A stretch of 64,000 bases of DNA from NCBI GenBank assembly GCA_021234155.1, contig JAJEKV010000033.1:3821454-3885453 (forward strand), written 5' to 3'. The notes below the pieces were generated by a model. The model saw nothing but the letters and a program-made list of their open reading frames with translations. It had not been told where the DNA came from and searched no databases. This document shows positions 21,808 through 34,742 of this stretch, one piece after another. Every line of letters starts with the position of its first letter. Position 1 is the stretch's first letter. Position numbers and translations under genes: made by a program. The stretch comes from Isoetes taiwanensis. Its lineage: Eukaryota > Streptophyta > Lycopodiopsida > Isoetales > Isoetaceae.

Positions 21808-22246
21808 GATGACGGGAACTATAATCTTTATATGATCTTAATTAAGGCTGGGTAAAGCTCCGATAAATAGGAGCTATTAAAACCATAATTTACCTTTGTG
21901 GAGCATCTTCTGACCTAACCATAGACGACGATCCATACCTTTGTCGAGCATCTTCTGATCTAACCTAGGCGACGGTCCAAAACGGCCATTGAATTTTGAA
22001 AACAGTCTATTCTAGATCATGATCAAATGGCTTAAGCCACATCCAACTCAAATTATCCTGTGATGCCGGGAACTATGATTTTGAATATGATCTTAATTAA
22101 GGCTGAAACAGAGTTACGATGAATAGAGCTAACAAAACCCTGATTTATTTTTGTGGAGCACCATAAGGCGTCGATCCATACCTTTGTGGAGCATCTTCTG
22201 CTCTAACCTAGGCGACGGGCCAGAACGGCCATCGAATTTTGAAGGA
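21808..22246. repeat. Two-copy tandem repeat, about 250 bp
   Basis: Both copies contain TGTGATGNCGGGAACTATRAT, ATATGATCTTAATTAAGGCT, a GATAAATAG/GATGAATAG box, CATACCTTTGTSGAGCATCT and CTAACCTAGGCGACGG, in that order. The CCTTTGT-GAGCATCTTCTG element is itself repeated inside. No coding potential was seen. Confidence 0.7.
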
Positions 22247-22259
22247 CCGCTTAAGCCAT

Positions 22260-23580
22260 AACCACTCAGATTTTTTGGCACGTGGATAGGCTAGTCTTCG
22301 AGATAAGGGGCCACTTAGGGGGGGTCACACGAAGACGCTGACATCGATCAATAGATGTCAAAAACGCAAAACAAAAGGGTCACATGCAGTTTTCTGATAC
22401 GAAAAATCCATGTTGACTGATACGAAAGAATCCATGTTGACGTCTACCTCTTCCACCGATTCTCTACACGGTTGAAAGGATATGTAACATGAATCCTTTG
22501 GATCTCAACACGTGGTAAATCTGAGGACACTTGGCAACACGGAGTTCTTAACATGAAGAAGAACGGTGCAAGAGCTCCGGTGCAGTTGACATCTTCATGA
22601 GACCCTGTCCAGATTTAGATGCTCATGTCGACATGAAGGAATCGCTGCTGATATCTTCATGTGACCATACCCTTATGGACAGGCTGTTGCGCTAAAAATA
22701 TGGTAACAGTGAATATTATTAGGGAAAATTTTAAAAATGCCCTTCTATTTTTATTACTTATTTGTCAAAATGCCTTTGTATTTCTAATATTTGTGAAAAT
22801 GCACCTATTTTGTGCCCTGCATGGTTTTTCTTAGCGCGGAGAGCTATGGCCTTGCATGCAAACTAAACGTGTCCTATGCATTGAGCTATAACAGAAGTTG
22901 CAAACTATTTTTTGCAATATCTTATACACATAATGCTGATTCTGATTGGTGTATGTTCTGATTCTTTTTCTATTTCTAGTTTTCTTCTCGCACATCAAAT
23001 GTATTATTTGTTGCAAACCCTGCCTCTATACCGAAGCTTCTAACATGAGACTCACAACAAAAGAAAAAGTCGATTATGACCACTATAGTTCCAGCTTCTA
23101 ATGGATTTGTACCATGCACCCATTCAACAAAGCTTAGCAATACTTTTTCAGAAAACACAAAATGGGCAAGTATGAAGACTAGCCATAGCCACCCCCATCC
23201 ATCATAGTCGAGCTCCTTACCACCACATTTTTTTCCACGATCATCAAGAAAATATAGAAAAGAGAAAAAAAAAATGAAATGTTGTATTTAGTATATACGT
23301 ATTTTCACGGTGAATTATGATGCATAATTCAACGTAAAAATAATCTTCTTACAATCTCGATTGCCCAAGAAATGTGCCAAAATGATTTTGAATCGTTGTC
23401 GAAGAGTGTAGAACAATGACCGAATTGGTAATGCAGCAAAATTGATGCCAAAAAAGCGAAGAGCCTTAAAAAAGCAAAGAGCCTTCCTCCTATAGCTATT
23501 TTTGGTCATAGGGACAAATTACAGGGGCATTTTAGGGCTGCTTGCTGGTTTTCAAGATTCCCTGTAGTTTTGTTATCATT
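22260..23580. other. No gene seen; small direct repeats
   Basis: A ~23-bp direct repeat (TGATACGAAA-AATCCATGTTGAC) occurs twice at about 22395-22442. AT-rich DNA with no supported coding frame follows. Confidence 0.4.
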
Positions 23581-23589
23581 TTAAAACTT

Positions 23590-26500
23590 TGACCCACTCT
23601 GAACAATCCCTTACCCACTATGTTGGTTGGCATTGTTGCACTTCCATCCCCATTATCCACGCTGCTGTGGGAATCCATCAGGTTAATAATGTTCAGATCG
23701 ATAGGGGAAGTGATGTCAACCTTATCGCGGGCAAGTTACGTTACCAACTTAGCATCAAGACAGTTGTATAAGGCTCGTTATTATTTTAAATTGGCCAATG
23801 GTCACATCATAAAACCACAAGTTATTACACCAAAACTCACGATCAGCATTGACGATCTCAAATTTCCTTGGAATTTGGAGTCTAGAAAGCAGGGAGATGA
23901 CATGCTACTTGGCCGCCCTTTTTTTGTAAGACCAAGAGCATTCATTAATGGGAGCATGGTCAATAGCTCATCATGGATGGCAATTTCAATGCAAAAATAA
24001 TTTCTGTCAAGCACGTTGAACTTCATTTTTCAGACAATTATCAACCTCAAGGGCATGCCATTTCAAATCCAGGTCCTTCCAATCTTGAGGAAGAAGACCC
24101 CTGGGCAGATATGGATCTTGCCAATGATTGCGCAACACCATTGCCACTCCGGCTGATCCCTATCTAGCCCCTTGCCATTAAGTCCAACTCATGGAACTTC
24201 ACACAGATGCCACATCTCTGTATATCACTAAACAGGACATTGAACCGCTTTTTGTCAACCTCTTATTCCCATAGATCAACAGCCCTTGTTTTTCACGATT
24301 GCTGGTCTTGAACCTCCTATCGTGCTTCAGTCATCCATCAGGTCATGGATATTGATTTGATACTGCACATTAAAACATCCGAAGTTAAGATAATTGATGT
24401 TGGCAAAGATCAGCTGATCCATCTAGCAGCAAGTCTTCTAACGTCATATCGGTGCAAAGCAATTTAACTCTTTTAGAAATTCAAACACATTTTTGCTTGT
24501 AGCTACAATGATTTAAGAGGCATCAATAAAGAGTTAGAGGAACGCACCATTCCAACCAAACCGGACTTATGCCCCATCTAGCAATGACAATACAAGCTAA
24601 ACCCCTAAACCCCGACTATCGTAATCGTGTCACGCAATGAAATTGGCAAGCTTTTGGTCGATGGTCTCATTTATGAAGTCAACCATTACGAGTGGGTGGC
24701 GTCATGTCGTCATTGACATCAAATACAATGTTAAGATTGGCATCTGCATGGACTCACTGCGGACTTAATCTAGCCACCGATCATGACCATTTTCTCCTTC
24801 TCTTTACAAATCAAGGCGGGTTCTGAGATCATGAAATGTATTCCTTCATGGATGCAATCAAATTTTTAATAAGCTAGAAGATCAACTTAAGGCTACTTCC
24901 ACCTCACCGTCGGGCGCGCTTGGCTATAAAGTGGTACTTTTTTATGTTACGCACTAGCACCTCTAGTGATAACCAAAGAATAGAATGGAACAATCTTTAC
25001 CTTTCTGAAAAGCACTTGGAGTCTAGTTTCAAAATTGGAATGGCATCTCTTGAAACTCCTTACAATTGGGCCGGATATTGCGAAAAAGATGGGCCGGGGA
25101 TCAAACTAGACTGTGCATGGAGATCTAAAATAGAGATCTCAATTCATATTGAGGATTAATACTATTATTCCTTATTCTTAAATCAATGATTTTTTCTCTT
25201 AATCAGAGGCTGCGGTATAGCAGTGTTGTACAGCGAATGTTTATATCTTTTCCAGTATATCCTTTCAGAGGTGGATCCGACTGGAATGTTAAGTGATGTA
25301 CCATAATAATTGCTTGTACATGATACAGATTATCCTGTGATTTATTGTATTTCATGCTCAAGTATTAATTCTGTGATATATAAGAGTCCAAAATCCTTCA
25401 ATCGTATCATTTGGACTTACCAATTCCCTCTCAACATTTCAATGGATTATGCTTTTCGCCCTCAGTATAACATGAAGGATAATGCCTTTTTACAAGTTTT
25501 TCAGAATGACTTTTCTGCTTATAGTACTATGGAGGATAATCTCTCAAAACTGGAACTTGTGTTTCAAAAATGTGATGATCCGGCATCAGTCTCAATTCTA
25601 AGAAGTGCACTTTTATGTCACCTTCAGTATACTTCTTAGACATGTGGTCAGCGTCATGGCATTACCACTGATCGTGCCAAAATCAGTTGTGTTTTTAAAG
25701 CTCTGGCATCCACAAACTTCAAAGAAAACAGGTCCTTTCTTGGCAAAGTCAATCACTATTCTAGTTTCATTATGGATTTAGATCCCATACTGATCCTATT
25801 TATAAACCCCACAGGTGATGAAATCACTTGGGCTTGGAATCCCCAAGGTAATCTGCTTTTTAGGAATTGAAGTGTTCTCGTTTATATTGTTGTGTGCTAG
25901 GAGTTGCTATTGGCATTGTTCTGTCTCAAGAACACGCACCCCATCAGGGCAAGCCTAACCACTTTACCAATTGAAAATTAGATCCTGCTGAGAAAAAATA
26001 TTTTGCCATGGATCGAGAGGCCTTAGGTCTCATTTTTTGCATTCAGCACTTTCGTAAGTTTTTTTGTGGATCAGTAGGCGCTCCTAAATCTCATCAATTA
26101 ATCCAAGCCTAGGTAGGATTGCTCGTTGGATCATTCCGTTGCAAGAATTCGCTCTATTTGAATTTATTCATAAGCCAGACAACTCTCATACTGTTTTGGT
26201 TGATCTCTCATGCATACATACTGATGACCCTTTTTCAAGGGTATCTGCTAATTTTTTAGATGTTCAACTCTTTTAGTCATAGCCATGCTTCATTAGTTCT
26301 ATGACTATCAACAATATTTTCTCTCAGGCACTCTCCCTCTAGAAAACTCTCCACGTCTTTTGAGAAGGTCCGAGCACGTTGTTGGCAATTACTCTGTGAA
26401 GTCCATGGCTACACCATGGTTGCAAGACAATTGTATAGAAGTGGTAAGGACACAGTTTTGCAGCACTGTGTTCTTCCTCATGAAATCTAGGATATTGTTC

Positions 26501-27437
26501 GATAGGTCTACAAAGGCCTCGGAAGTGGTCATTTTAGTGGTGACAACACGAGTTGTAAGTTCCTCTTGGCAAGATATTATTGGCCCACGCTATTCAAAGA
26601 CGCTAGTGTGATGCTTGCCAATGGATAGATAGACATACACCCTATGAAGCTCTTTTGTTAATGTTGATTGTTAACCACTTGTTAGGCCGACTGAACCTCC
26701 AGCTGAGAATACTCATGCTTGTTATATTTTTGTTCTCACGAATTATGTTACTAAATGGATTGAAGCATGCACTTTGCTTAACAACATGGCAACCAGCACG
26801 ACATATGTTCTGTTCACATACATCATTATATGCGTTTTGGCTGCCCTACAAAATTTTTCAATGAATGTGGAGTTCATTTCATGAATTACACCATTAAGGA
26901 ACTCAATGGACTATTTGCATATCCACCATCGAAAGAGCAAACGCTTTATCCTCAAGGTAATGGCCTTGTTGAGAGTACAAATAAAGCTTTTGTTACAATC
27001 TTGAAAAAAATCTGTGATGCTTCACAAAAATATTGGCATGAGAAACTTCCTATTGTCACATGGGTTTATAACATAACCTATTAGATTGCTACGATTGGTT
27101 TATGGCCGAGAGGCTTTGATGTCCTTTGAGTACATTTTGCTTTCGTTTCAGTTTCAATTAGCAAAAGCACATGATCCCTCTGCTGCTCTTCAAGAAAGAG
27201 TCTATGAACTTCAACAACTCGATAAGATTCGACGTGATGCCTATCTCAGGGTTTTTGCTGGTAATATATTACGAAAAAATTGTCATGATCATCAAATCAA
27301 GATAGAGTCATTTAAACAAGAAGATTTAGTTCTTCTTTATGATTCACGCTATAAAGTACATCTTGGGGAGTTAAAATTTCAATGGTTGGGCCGTATGCAA
27401 TTATTTAAATTGTTCCACCAAGCATCTTCCAGGTAGC
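23590..27437 (+). mobile_element. Decayed Ty3/gypsy retrotransposon pol
   Basis: Domains follow the gypsy order. An aspartic-protease-like segment (IDRGSDVNLIAGKL, then LLGRPFF) lies at about 23690-23920. RT fragments lie at about 24740-24957, and again from 25438 (MDYAFRPQYN, then VFQNDFSAYST in place of VFLDDF). RNase H (ERPLG, IARWIIPLQEFALFEFIHK) follows at about 25860-26250. The integrase zinc and core regions (GHFSGDNT, YYWPTLFKDA, VTKWIEAC, YPQGNGLVESTNKAF) span 26520-27060. An integrase C-terminus (FKQEDLVLLYDSRYK) ends by 27437. Many stops and frameshifts are present and no intact LTR was found. RT is interrupted by foreign sequence at about 24958-25437. Confidence 0.75.
24958..25437. 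mobile_element. ~480-bp insertion inside the gypsy RT
   Basis: RT homology stops after a degraded KVMPFG-like motif and resumes with the TFQ-MDYAF motif. The intervening DNA has no gypsy similarity. It contains an unidentified 79-codon frame (24920-25159), and no terminal repeats were recognised. Its limits are accurate only to about 20 bp. Confidence 0.45.
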
Positions 27438-27439
27438 AG

Positions 27440-28078
27440 AATAATGGAAGTACTTTACCTTCTTTGATTAAAGGATTTAGACTCAAACCATTTTACAGAG
27501 AAACAATCAAGTGACACATGAATTATAAAGTAGCTAGATAGCCGCATATTTCATTATACGATATTAATAAAAAAATCTTTAGTAACTGCAGCTAGTACTA
27601 CATGATTTTTCCCTATGCAGGATTCAATGTTGCACATCCTCACAAAATGATATGCAATGTAATGTAGCCGTTAAGACCCTTAGATTTATAGGCGGATGTT
27701 TTTACAACAAAGTATGTATTCATATCACACGAGGCCGTTGGCCTCAAGGTCTTCAACTAATTCATTTACTTCCAATATATCCTACGAATATTCCACCAGT
27801 CATATAAATAGTTTCCAAAGGTTGTAGCCTCCATTGTCAAGAGATCATGTAAGCTGAGAACCATGATGTCATATTGCTTGCGCAAGACAAAGAACATCCG
27901 CACTCCAAGAAAGCATGTTGTTCATCCTCTACCATGGCTCTTATGCAGCAAGTGTTAAAATTATGTGTCATGTGATATTCGAGCATATAAGGGGATTAGT
28001 GACCACATCTTGGCTCCCCTAGGCTAATGAGGATTCATACAAGCATTCATGAGAAGCAGTGGCAGTGAATGCAAGAAA
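27440..28078. other. No gene seen between the gypsy remnant and the copia cassette
   Basis: AT-rich DNA without recognised ends. It probably contains decayed 3' sequence of the gypsy element. Confidence 0.3.
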
Positions 28079-28484
28079 AAAACATAGAAGTTGAAAAGTG
28101 GTGGGCAGGTACTACCCAGACGTTGCTACGGCCGCCAGAAAACGCGTGATACCCCCTGCCCGCCACTTAGGGTTTTGACTGGTCAAACGGGTCAAAGTCA
28201 ACGACTTTGACAGCTGGAACTTAAGGACAGCAGGGCATCCTATTATTTAGGTGAGTTGGAAAACTTTCTATAGGAAGGGCATGCACGATTTGACATGTGG
28301 ATATATCCAGGTTGATAAGAAAATATATATATGAATGATGGTGATAGAAAAGGTGGAGCTGAGTGCAGATACAGGTGCGTGTATGAAGTTTGAGGAGCGG
28401 GTGGGTTTGAAGGAGACAGAGACTTGGCATACTTGGGTTCAAACCCCAAGCTCTGATTCTAACAGCAAGGGCAAAAAACAAAGT
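28079..28484. repeat. 406-bp direct repeat, left copy
   Basis: It is nearly identical to 30204-30609; one clear difference is ATATATATG versus ATATATAAG. It contains a 13-bp stem (AGTGGTGGGCAGG with CCTGCCCGCCACT), a perfect 9+3+9 palindrome at 28191-28211, and a B-box-like GGTTCAAACCCC near 28438. It behaves as an LTR, but no TG...CA ends or adjacent primer-binding site were seen. Confidence 0.8.
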
Positions 28485-28548
28485 AAAATTGAGAGATGTT
28501 TTGTGTGTGCCCAGTCTTGTTAGAAATCTCATATCCGTATGCTAGCTT

Positions 28549-30210
28549 GTGGATTTGGGATATAAAGTACTGTTTGAACAGATCCGTTGTAAAGTATTTC
28601 TTAATGGTGAATTAAAGTTTATTGGCAAAAGAGTTGGTAATCTCTTTGGATTGGATATGGAGCATCTTCATGAAATTAACCTTGTGGAATATTCAGATGT
28701 GAAAATATGGCATAACAGATTATGTCATGTAAATGCTGCAACAATTAAAAGACTTGGAGAAAAGGGATTAATATCCTTAAAGGTACAAAATGAAAAGTTC
28801 TTATGTGGGGTCATCAACTTGGAAAGCAATCAAGATTGCCATTTAAAAGGTCACACAAAAGAGCAAAGGGCATTTTGGATTTGGTGCACATGATTTATGT
28901 GGTCCTATAAATGTTACTAGTTTGAGTGGGCATAGATATTTCATGAGCTTTTTATTGATGATTTCAGCGAAAAACCAAGTGTTATATTTTGAAAACAAAA
29001 GACCAAGCTTGTGATGCTTTGAAGTTATTCTTTCATGAAACCGAGCTAGAAACCGGAAGGAAGATAAAGTGCATAAGGTCGGACAGGAGGAGATGAATAT
29101 ATCTCCGATGAATTTAAAGCTTTTGTGCAAACAGGGGAATCGGGAGGCAATTGACATGCGATATACTCACCACAACAAAATGGAGTTGCGAGAAAGGAAA
29201 AATAGAACATTGCTTGATGTTTGTGAGGTCCATGTTGAAGTACTCACGGCTTACCAAATTATTTATGGGATGAAGTCATGAAGACGGTTTACTGTCTACA
29301 TTCAAAACTTGTTACCTTCATCAAGTATTAAAGGTGCAATTCGAAAAATGCTTTGGTCCAGTAAGTCACCTTCTTATGATAGATTAAAAGCATATGGGTG
29401 TTTATGCTTTGTACATGTGCCTGAAGAACTAAGGAAAAGTTGGATGATAGAGCATACATATCTTATCTAGTAGGGTATGATTCTAACTCGAAAGCATTGA
29501 TTATATGATCCCCGCTAGAAGAAAAATTATAGTGAGTAGAGATGTGGTCTTCAATGAAAATGAATTTTATAGGAAAATTCCCAAGATAAATACTGAAGAT
29601 CCATGTGAAAGTGAAAGGAAAGATAGTATTGAAGAAGAAAATCAGTCAATAAGTGAAGAGGAGAAAACTCAAGGATTGAAGCAGGTAGATTTGAGTGACT
29701 CTGATAATGAGTCAGAAATGATTCCAAGTAATGTTGTTGAGCCAGAAGTGGAATCAAGTGCTGAGCAAGAGATTGAACACCAAGAGGCAGAGGGTGATAA
29801 AATTGATAGACCAAAAAGAAAACCCAGACGAACAGAAGCTCAAATGTTGGCAGAAGAAGCCAAACATAATTTAGAGTCTCATGGTAGAACTGAACTTGGG
29901 AAAAGTAAAAGACTTAGATCTCAGGTAGGAGAAATTAATACTGTATTTGACATTTTGATACTTGAGACAGACAAGATTCCACAAAATTATATGGAGGCAG
30001 TTCAAGATATGAATGGAAAGAACTGGAAATGTGCTATGGAAGAAGAAATGAGAGCATTCAAAAGAACAAACACTTATACAGTGGTAGATATTCCTTCTGA
30101 TAAGAATATAGTTGGAAGTAAGTGGATCTATAGAATAAAACCAGGAGTAGACAAAAATACTAAGAAATTCAAAGCCAGACTTGTTGCACAGGGCTTTACA
30201 CAGAAAACAT
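28549..30210 (+). mobile_element. Ty1/copia pol fragment (GAG-pre-integrase to RT)
   Basis: The fragment begins in the pre-integrase domain (VKIWHNRLCHVNAATIKRLG). It continues through a frame-broken integrase core (SLSGHRYF, FIDDFS, RSDRGGEY, YSPQQNGVARKNRT), an acidic linker, and the first part of RT (NWKCAMEEEMRAF, GSKWIYRIKPGVD, FKARLVAQGFTQKT). RT stops exactly where the right 406-bp repeat begins. Protease, gag, the RT catalytic core and RNase H are missing. The longest intact part is 29505-30212. Confidence 0.8.
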
Positions 30211-30609
30211 AGAAGTTGAAAAGTGGTGGGCAGGTACTACCCAGACGTTGCTACGGCCGCCAGAAAACGCGTGATACCCCCTGCCCGCCACTTAGGGTTT
30301 TGACTGGTCAAACGGGTCAAAGTCAACGACTTTGACAGCTGGAACTTAAGGACAGCAGGGCATCCTATTATTTAGGTGAGTTGGAAAACTTTCTATAGGA
30401 AGGGCATGCACGATTTGACATGTGGATATATCCAGGTTGATAAGAAAATATATATAAGAATGATGGTGATAGAAAAGGTGGAGCTGAGTGCAGATACAGG
30501 TGCGTGTATGAAGTTTGAGGAGCGGGTGGGTTTGAAGGAGACAGAGACTTGGCATACTTGGGTTCAAACCCCAAGCTCTGATTCTAACAGCAAGGGCAAA
30601 AAACAAAGT
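30204..30609. repeat. 406-bp direct repeat, right copy
   Basis: It matches 28079-28484 and fuses directly to the copia RT on its left and to a LINE fragment on its right. The equivalent palindrome is at 30316-30336. Confidence 0.8.
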
Positions 30610-30628
30610 TCTCTAGGAATACCATAAT

Positions 30629-31372
30629 ATCGACCAACTTTGACTTCCAAATCGTGACTACTTGTTCTTACCCTAGAGATTAGATTCCTTTTTTTGGCAT
30701 CGAGATTTGCATCCAAATAGTCTTGTTCCACATAAATCACCATTGGGTTGATCTCATGCCTATAGAAGTCTAGCTTCATTCCTGGTGTCTCCCACAACCT
30801 TATAAGAATCATGTCTTATCTGAGGCATCCCATCCCAATATGTTATTACGCAAATTGTGCAAATCAGTCCCCCAATTTTCTGCCCACACACATAGCTATG
30901 TATACCAAGTTGGATGTTCTTGTTGTGTGGATTCTATCAAGGCCTGTGCTTGCATACTGTTTTCATTGAGCTTTCTAACCCCAACCAACTAGACATGTGT
31001 CTAATAGAGCGTTTCTCCTCAAGTGGAAGAAAGCAACCTCTGCCAAGAGAATAGCATATGGTGTTTTGGCTTTGACTCCTAGCTCACTTAAGAGGAAGCA
31101 CATTTGGACATTTCCAACTTTTGCATATATATTCCTCATACCGTGTCCAGCACAGATGCAGAATCATCAAGGTAAGCATAGTTGTGGTTGAGTGACTCTG
31201 TCACTCCAGCTAGCCGTCCATCCAAAGGAATATCTAGATTCTTCAATTTTCAAATGTCTATGTGGTTCATCTAGTAAGTGATGTGCTCTAAGCACTGGGA
31301 CGACATAGAGTTACTCATCGCTATTTGTGCATCTTTTGATAGGCCAAACAACTGCCTTTTCCACAAACCGAA
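30629..31372 (-). mobile_element. LINE 3' fragment, copy 1
   Basis: The minus strand encodes FYRHEINPMVIYVEQDYLDA, then RVRTSSHDLEVKVGRYYGIP. The intact LINE at 61.7 kb has the matching INQLVMYTEPDYL and RTSSHRLMSETGRWAGIPRE at the same distance. The copy is cut off in this region and is repeated at 48318-49039. Confidence 0.6.
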
Positions 31373-31379
31373 CAAGCCA

Positions 31380-32420
31380 CATCAATTTGGTTGGATTTAC
31401 TGCATCTAATGTGATGAATTACATTATTTATGGTATGTGTTGAGTTTGAAGTTGCTATTGGTGATTATATGATTATGCGTGATTTGGGTACTCATATCGA
31501 GATGAATGATGAGATGATGACATTACGACGTAAATGAAACTTGTGGAGGAGACAATCAAGTTTTGGAATTCTTTAATATTAAAATTGCAACTGCTTTATC
31601 TATGAAAATATCTAAAGATTGATATACATAGTATTCTTGAATTCTTTATTAATGATTATAAAGATGTCCAAGTCCTCTAAGTGAATTGAGGTCATTTCTA
31701 ATAGAATTGAAATGAAAGTCTTTATTGGACTTGGAAATTTTTAGCCTAAAGAGCTGGACTTGGAAATTCTTAGCCTAAAGGGTTGGAATTGAATATTTCT
31801 GATTGTGGATTCAATCAGGGTTAAAATCATGGACTTGGTTATGTTAATTTGCCATATAATTTCTTGATCGAGGACGATCAATCCCAAGAAGGAAAGGAAT
31901 TGATATGGTGGTGCTCAGGGGAGTGGTTCGGAAAGTAAGAACTAGATAGTTACATGGGAAATGAACATAAGACTTGCACCATTGAGATATTTATGGAACC
32001 TTGGAAAAGATTGAGATCCTATAATTGGCCCATCTACCTTTACCTTTTTCCAAAAAGGCTCCTGTGCGCTTATTGGATTCAAATCCATCTCCATCCCTAT
32101 CTGCTGCCGAGTCATAACCATGGCAATTTTGGCAAACAGAAAACCCCTTTTTTTCTGATTTGCTAGAAGATCCTTTTTTTTGGATGGGCTTTCCTTGTCT
32201 TAAAAAAAACTCCGGTTTATAAAAAGGACTCCAGATTTGCAAAATAAAATCAGCTATGGTCATTTTGAGAATAAATCTGACTCTGCTTTGCTCATTCGGG
32301 TTATCATAAAGGCTGCACTGCTTGAAAGCTTAGATACTGCAGGTTCTTGGCACAAGACTAGTTACAGATCAGTTCCACAACAATAATCTTAAAACCATGG
32401 AGGACTTCAACTGGAAAATA
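31380..32420. other. No gene seen
   Basis: A 30-bp tandem duplication (CTTGGAAATTNTTAGCCTAAAG twice, about 31728-31785) is the only structure noted. Confidence 0.4.
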
Positions 32421-32520
32421 AGAGCTTTTGAAAAAAACCAAAACTGAAAACTTGATTACTTTTAGTTCTTTGCTTCACATAGTATCCCAGGTCCGTGAAC
32501 TTTGCTTACCAGCTGACCTT

Positions 32521-33110
32521 TTATCTGCAGAGCCGCAGTGCCTCAAGGCCTGCTGGAGGGAAAAGAGAGCTCAATGGTTGGCTAGATGGAATGTGCAGGA
32601 GCACAGGTGCATACATGTCCAAACAGAGGCAGATCGCCATAGCTTGAGGTAATATCTTGACGATTGCTTCCTCAGCAAGCTTTGGGATGCTAATGCCCTT
32701 GAACAGGTCAAGACAGCACACTACCAGCGCCACATAAATCCCACATTGGAACGAGGCCCGCAATGCTACCTGCGTACCCACTTGCCCATGAAAAGGCGCA
32801 GACTCATTGCCTCCATTCGCATTGTGGGGCACATCATCTTTGAATTGAGACAGCGATGGATTGGTGAGCCACGCCAGGGGCGAGGCTCATCAATCTTTGC
32901 CAAATGGGAGTCATTGAGGATGAATCTCATACCCTTCAAAGTTGCCCGAATATGATCAAATTCGGACCGCGATATGTTGAGTTGGTCGGGGCCGGCCACC
33001 GTTACATGTGACATTGAGCACGACATCCCGTCAAAAGCCGGGATCATATCTTCAAGAGGTTATGGACATGCGAGATCAGCTATGTCCTCGGGCACACACT
33101 TGACATGTAT
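32521..33110 (-). pseudogene. Unidentified protein gene, frame- and stop-broken
   Basis: From 33110 down, the minus strand reads PEDIADLACP, a stop, then EDMIPAFDGMSCSMSHVTVAG, QLNISRSEFDHIRATLKGM and NDSHLAKID. It shifts frame near 32880 into NPSLSQFKDDVPHNANGGNE, VALRASFQCGIYVALVVCC (a possible membrane segment) and ISIPKLAEEAIVKILPQ. The composition is protein-like across about 500 bp, but no family was recognised. The stop and frame change argue for a pseudogene or for errors. Confidence 0.35.
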
Positions 33111-33158
33111 ATAAACATTGATGTATACTTGTACAGTTTGACAGCATTCTTATTACTG

Positions 33159-33297
33159 CCACGGTTTTTCCCTCGAAAACCCTTCGGGGCAGGGGTTTTT
33201 TAACCCGGACAGTAATAAGTTTGCTGCGCTCCTTATGGGTCCCATAGGCCGATTGGCCTCAGTGGACGATAAAAAATCATTCTCATTCATTCTTCTG
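33159..33297 (+). mobile_element. Retroposon 3' segment, copy 3
   Basis: The sequence runs in the same order as at 14361, ending CAGTGGACGATAAAAAATC with CATTCTCATTCATTC as tail. Confidence 0.6.
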
Positions 33298-33955
33298 CTT
33301 CTTTAAACTTATTCAGGCAGTAAGGGAACTTCTAAATTACCATTATGAAGCTGCTCGACATTCCGCTGTACTTCAGGATGGAGTTGATAACATAGTGCTT
33401 TAATCTACTCTATCCCTTGCATCATGTCCTCCAGTGGTTTCTCTCTCTTCACATGGATCTCCATGATGAAGAGACACAAACAAGAAAGAGAACAAGACCT
33501 AGAGACTGAAACTAGATAAGGGATTCCACTTCAAATTGTCACTTGAAAAGGATCAGGAAACTATATTGATAACATAATATGTACAATGCCACGAAGGGCG
33601 TACGAGAACAAGACACTGAGATATATGTTTGTCACTTGTCTTGCAAACTTTCTTCCAATAATTTGCATATTCCATGCTATATGTTCCTCTCAATACAGGT
33701 GACAATCCTCAACATTATCCAGATTCCAAGAATAATTTGCATATTCCATGCTGTATGTTCCTCTCAATGCAGGTGACAATCGACAACATTATCCAGAAAG
33801 CAGATGTTTTTTGTTGTTAGACATGATGTGGTGTTTGGCACTTGGGAAAGATTTAGGTAGGCACTTTTTGAGCATACACATGGCGATTTGGCATAAATTT
33901 CATATTTTGGCAAAATTGGCTAGGCAAAATCTAAAGAATATGGTCTTCAATTTTG

Positions 33956-34064
33956 ATCTAGTGGTAACACACTAGTTCTAGCAACTATAGGTCTCGAGTT
34001 TGAGACTGTCCAGAATCACACTCTAAACTGTTGGATGCTGCCTAGTGGCGTGATGTTAAAACAA

Positions 34065-34111
<47 letters not shown>
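33956..34111 (+). mobile_element. tRNA-derived SINE with (CTAT)n tail
   Basis: An A-box-like TAGTGGTAACAC (33959) and a B-box-like GGTCTCGAGTTTGAGAC (33990) are spaced as in pol III genes. A body and a 3' end GTGGCGTGATGTTAAAAC follow, then about eleven CTAT units. The same 3' end occurs inverted at about 50222-50250 after a (GATA)n tract. Confidence 0.65.
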
Positions 34112-34742
34112 ATCTTCAATTTTAATCCATGTGTGGTTCAACTTCAGTGGTTGGGTTATAGTGGGATATGTGCATGCTATGTGTATGATGTATGTACATG
34201 TTTGTACGAAATGTGTGCAATGCTTGTACAAAATTTTTCGTACTTGCTTCAGATTTCTACAAATTAAACATCAAGTTAGAATTGTTATGATGCAAGAAAA
34301 GTTTTCACAAAGTAGTAACCAGTATGTACATGATATTATAACATTTGGTTTGCTCGATATGGACTGTGCAATCAGAATGATAAACATCTTTAGCACTTGA
34401 TGGATGCTCCGTGCAAAATTTATGGGACATGTAATTTATGTCATTACAGTGCAGCGACCAAATCCTCCTTTAATACATAGACCATTATAAGCTTATTTTC
34501 TTTCTCATCACTGGTCTATATGCAAAGAAAAGGGTGTAGTTTTATAAGTGGGAGTGATGAGAGCTTTCTATATAGCCTAGGCAATTCAGATGCATCGCCG
34601 ATACTATAAAAAAGAAAATTAGAAACCAAGCAATATAAATTCCATTGTATATGAGATGAGATAAACTCACTTATGATTTATTTATTCAATATGAAGCATA
34701 TGTACTCAAGTTTTATTCATGATTCATGACATCTTGGTAGAT

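Noticed and set aside
23590-27437. Endogenous pararetrovirus
   Set aside because: A Ty3/gypsy-type integrase core is present and no movement or coat domain was seen, so it is a retrotransposon.
28436-28452. tRNA gene suggested by GGTTCAAACCCC
   Set aside because: No A box or cloverleaf at the right distance. It lies inside the 406-bp repeat.
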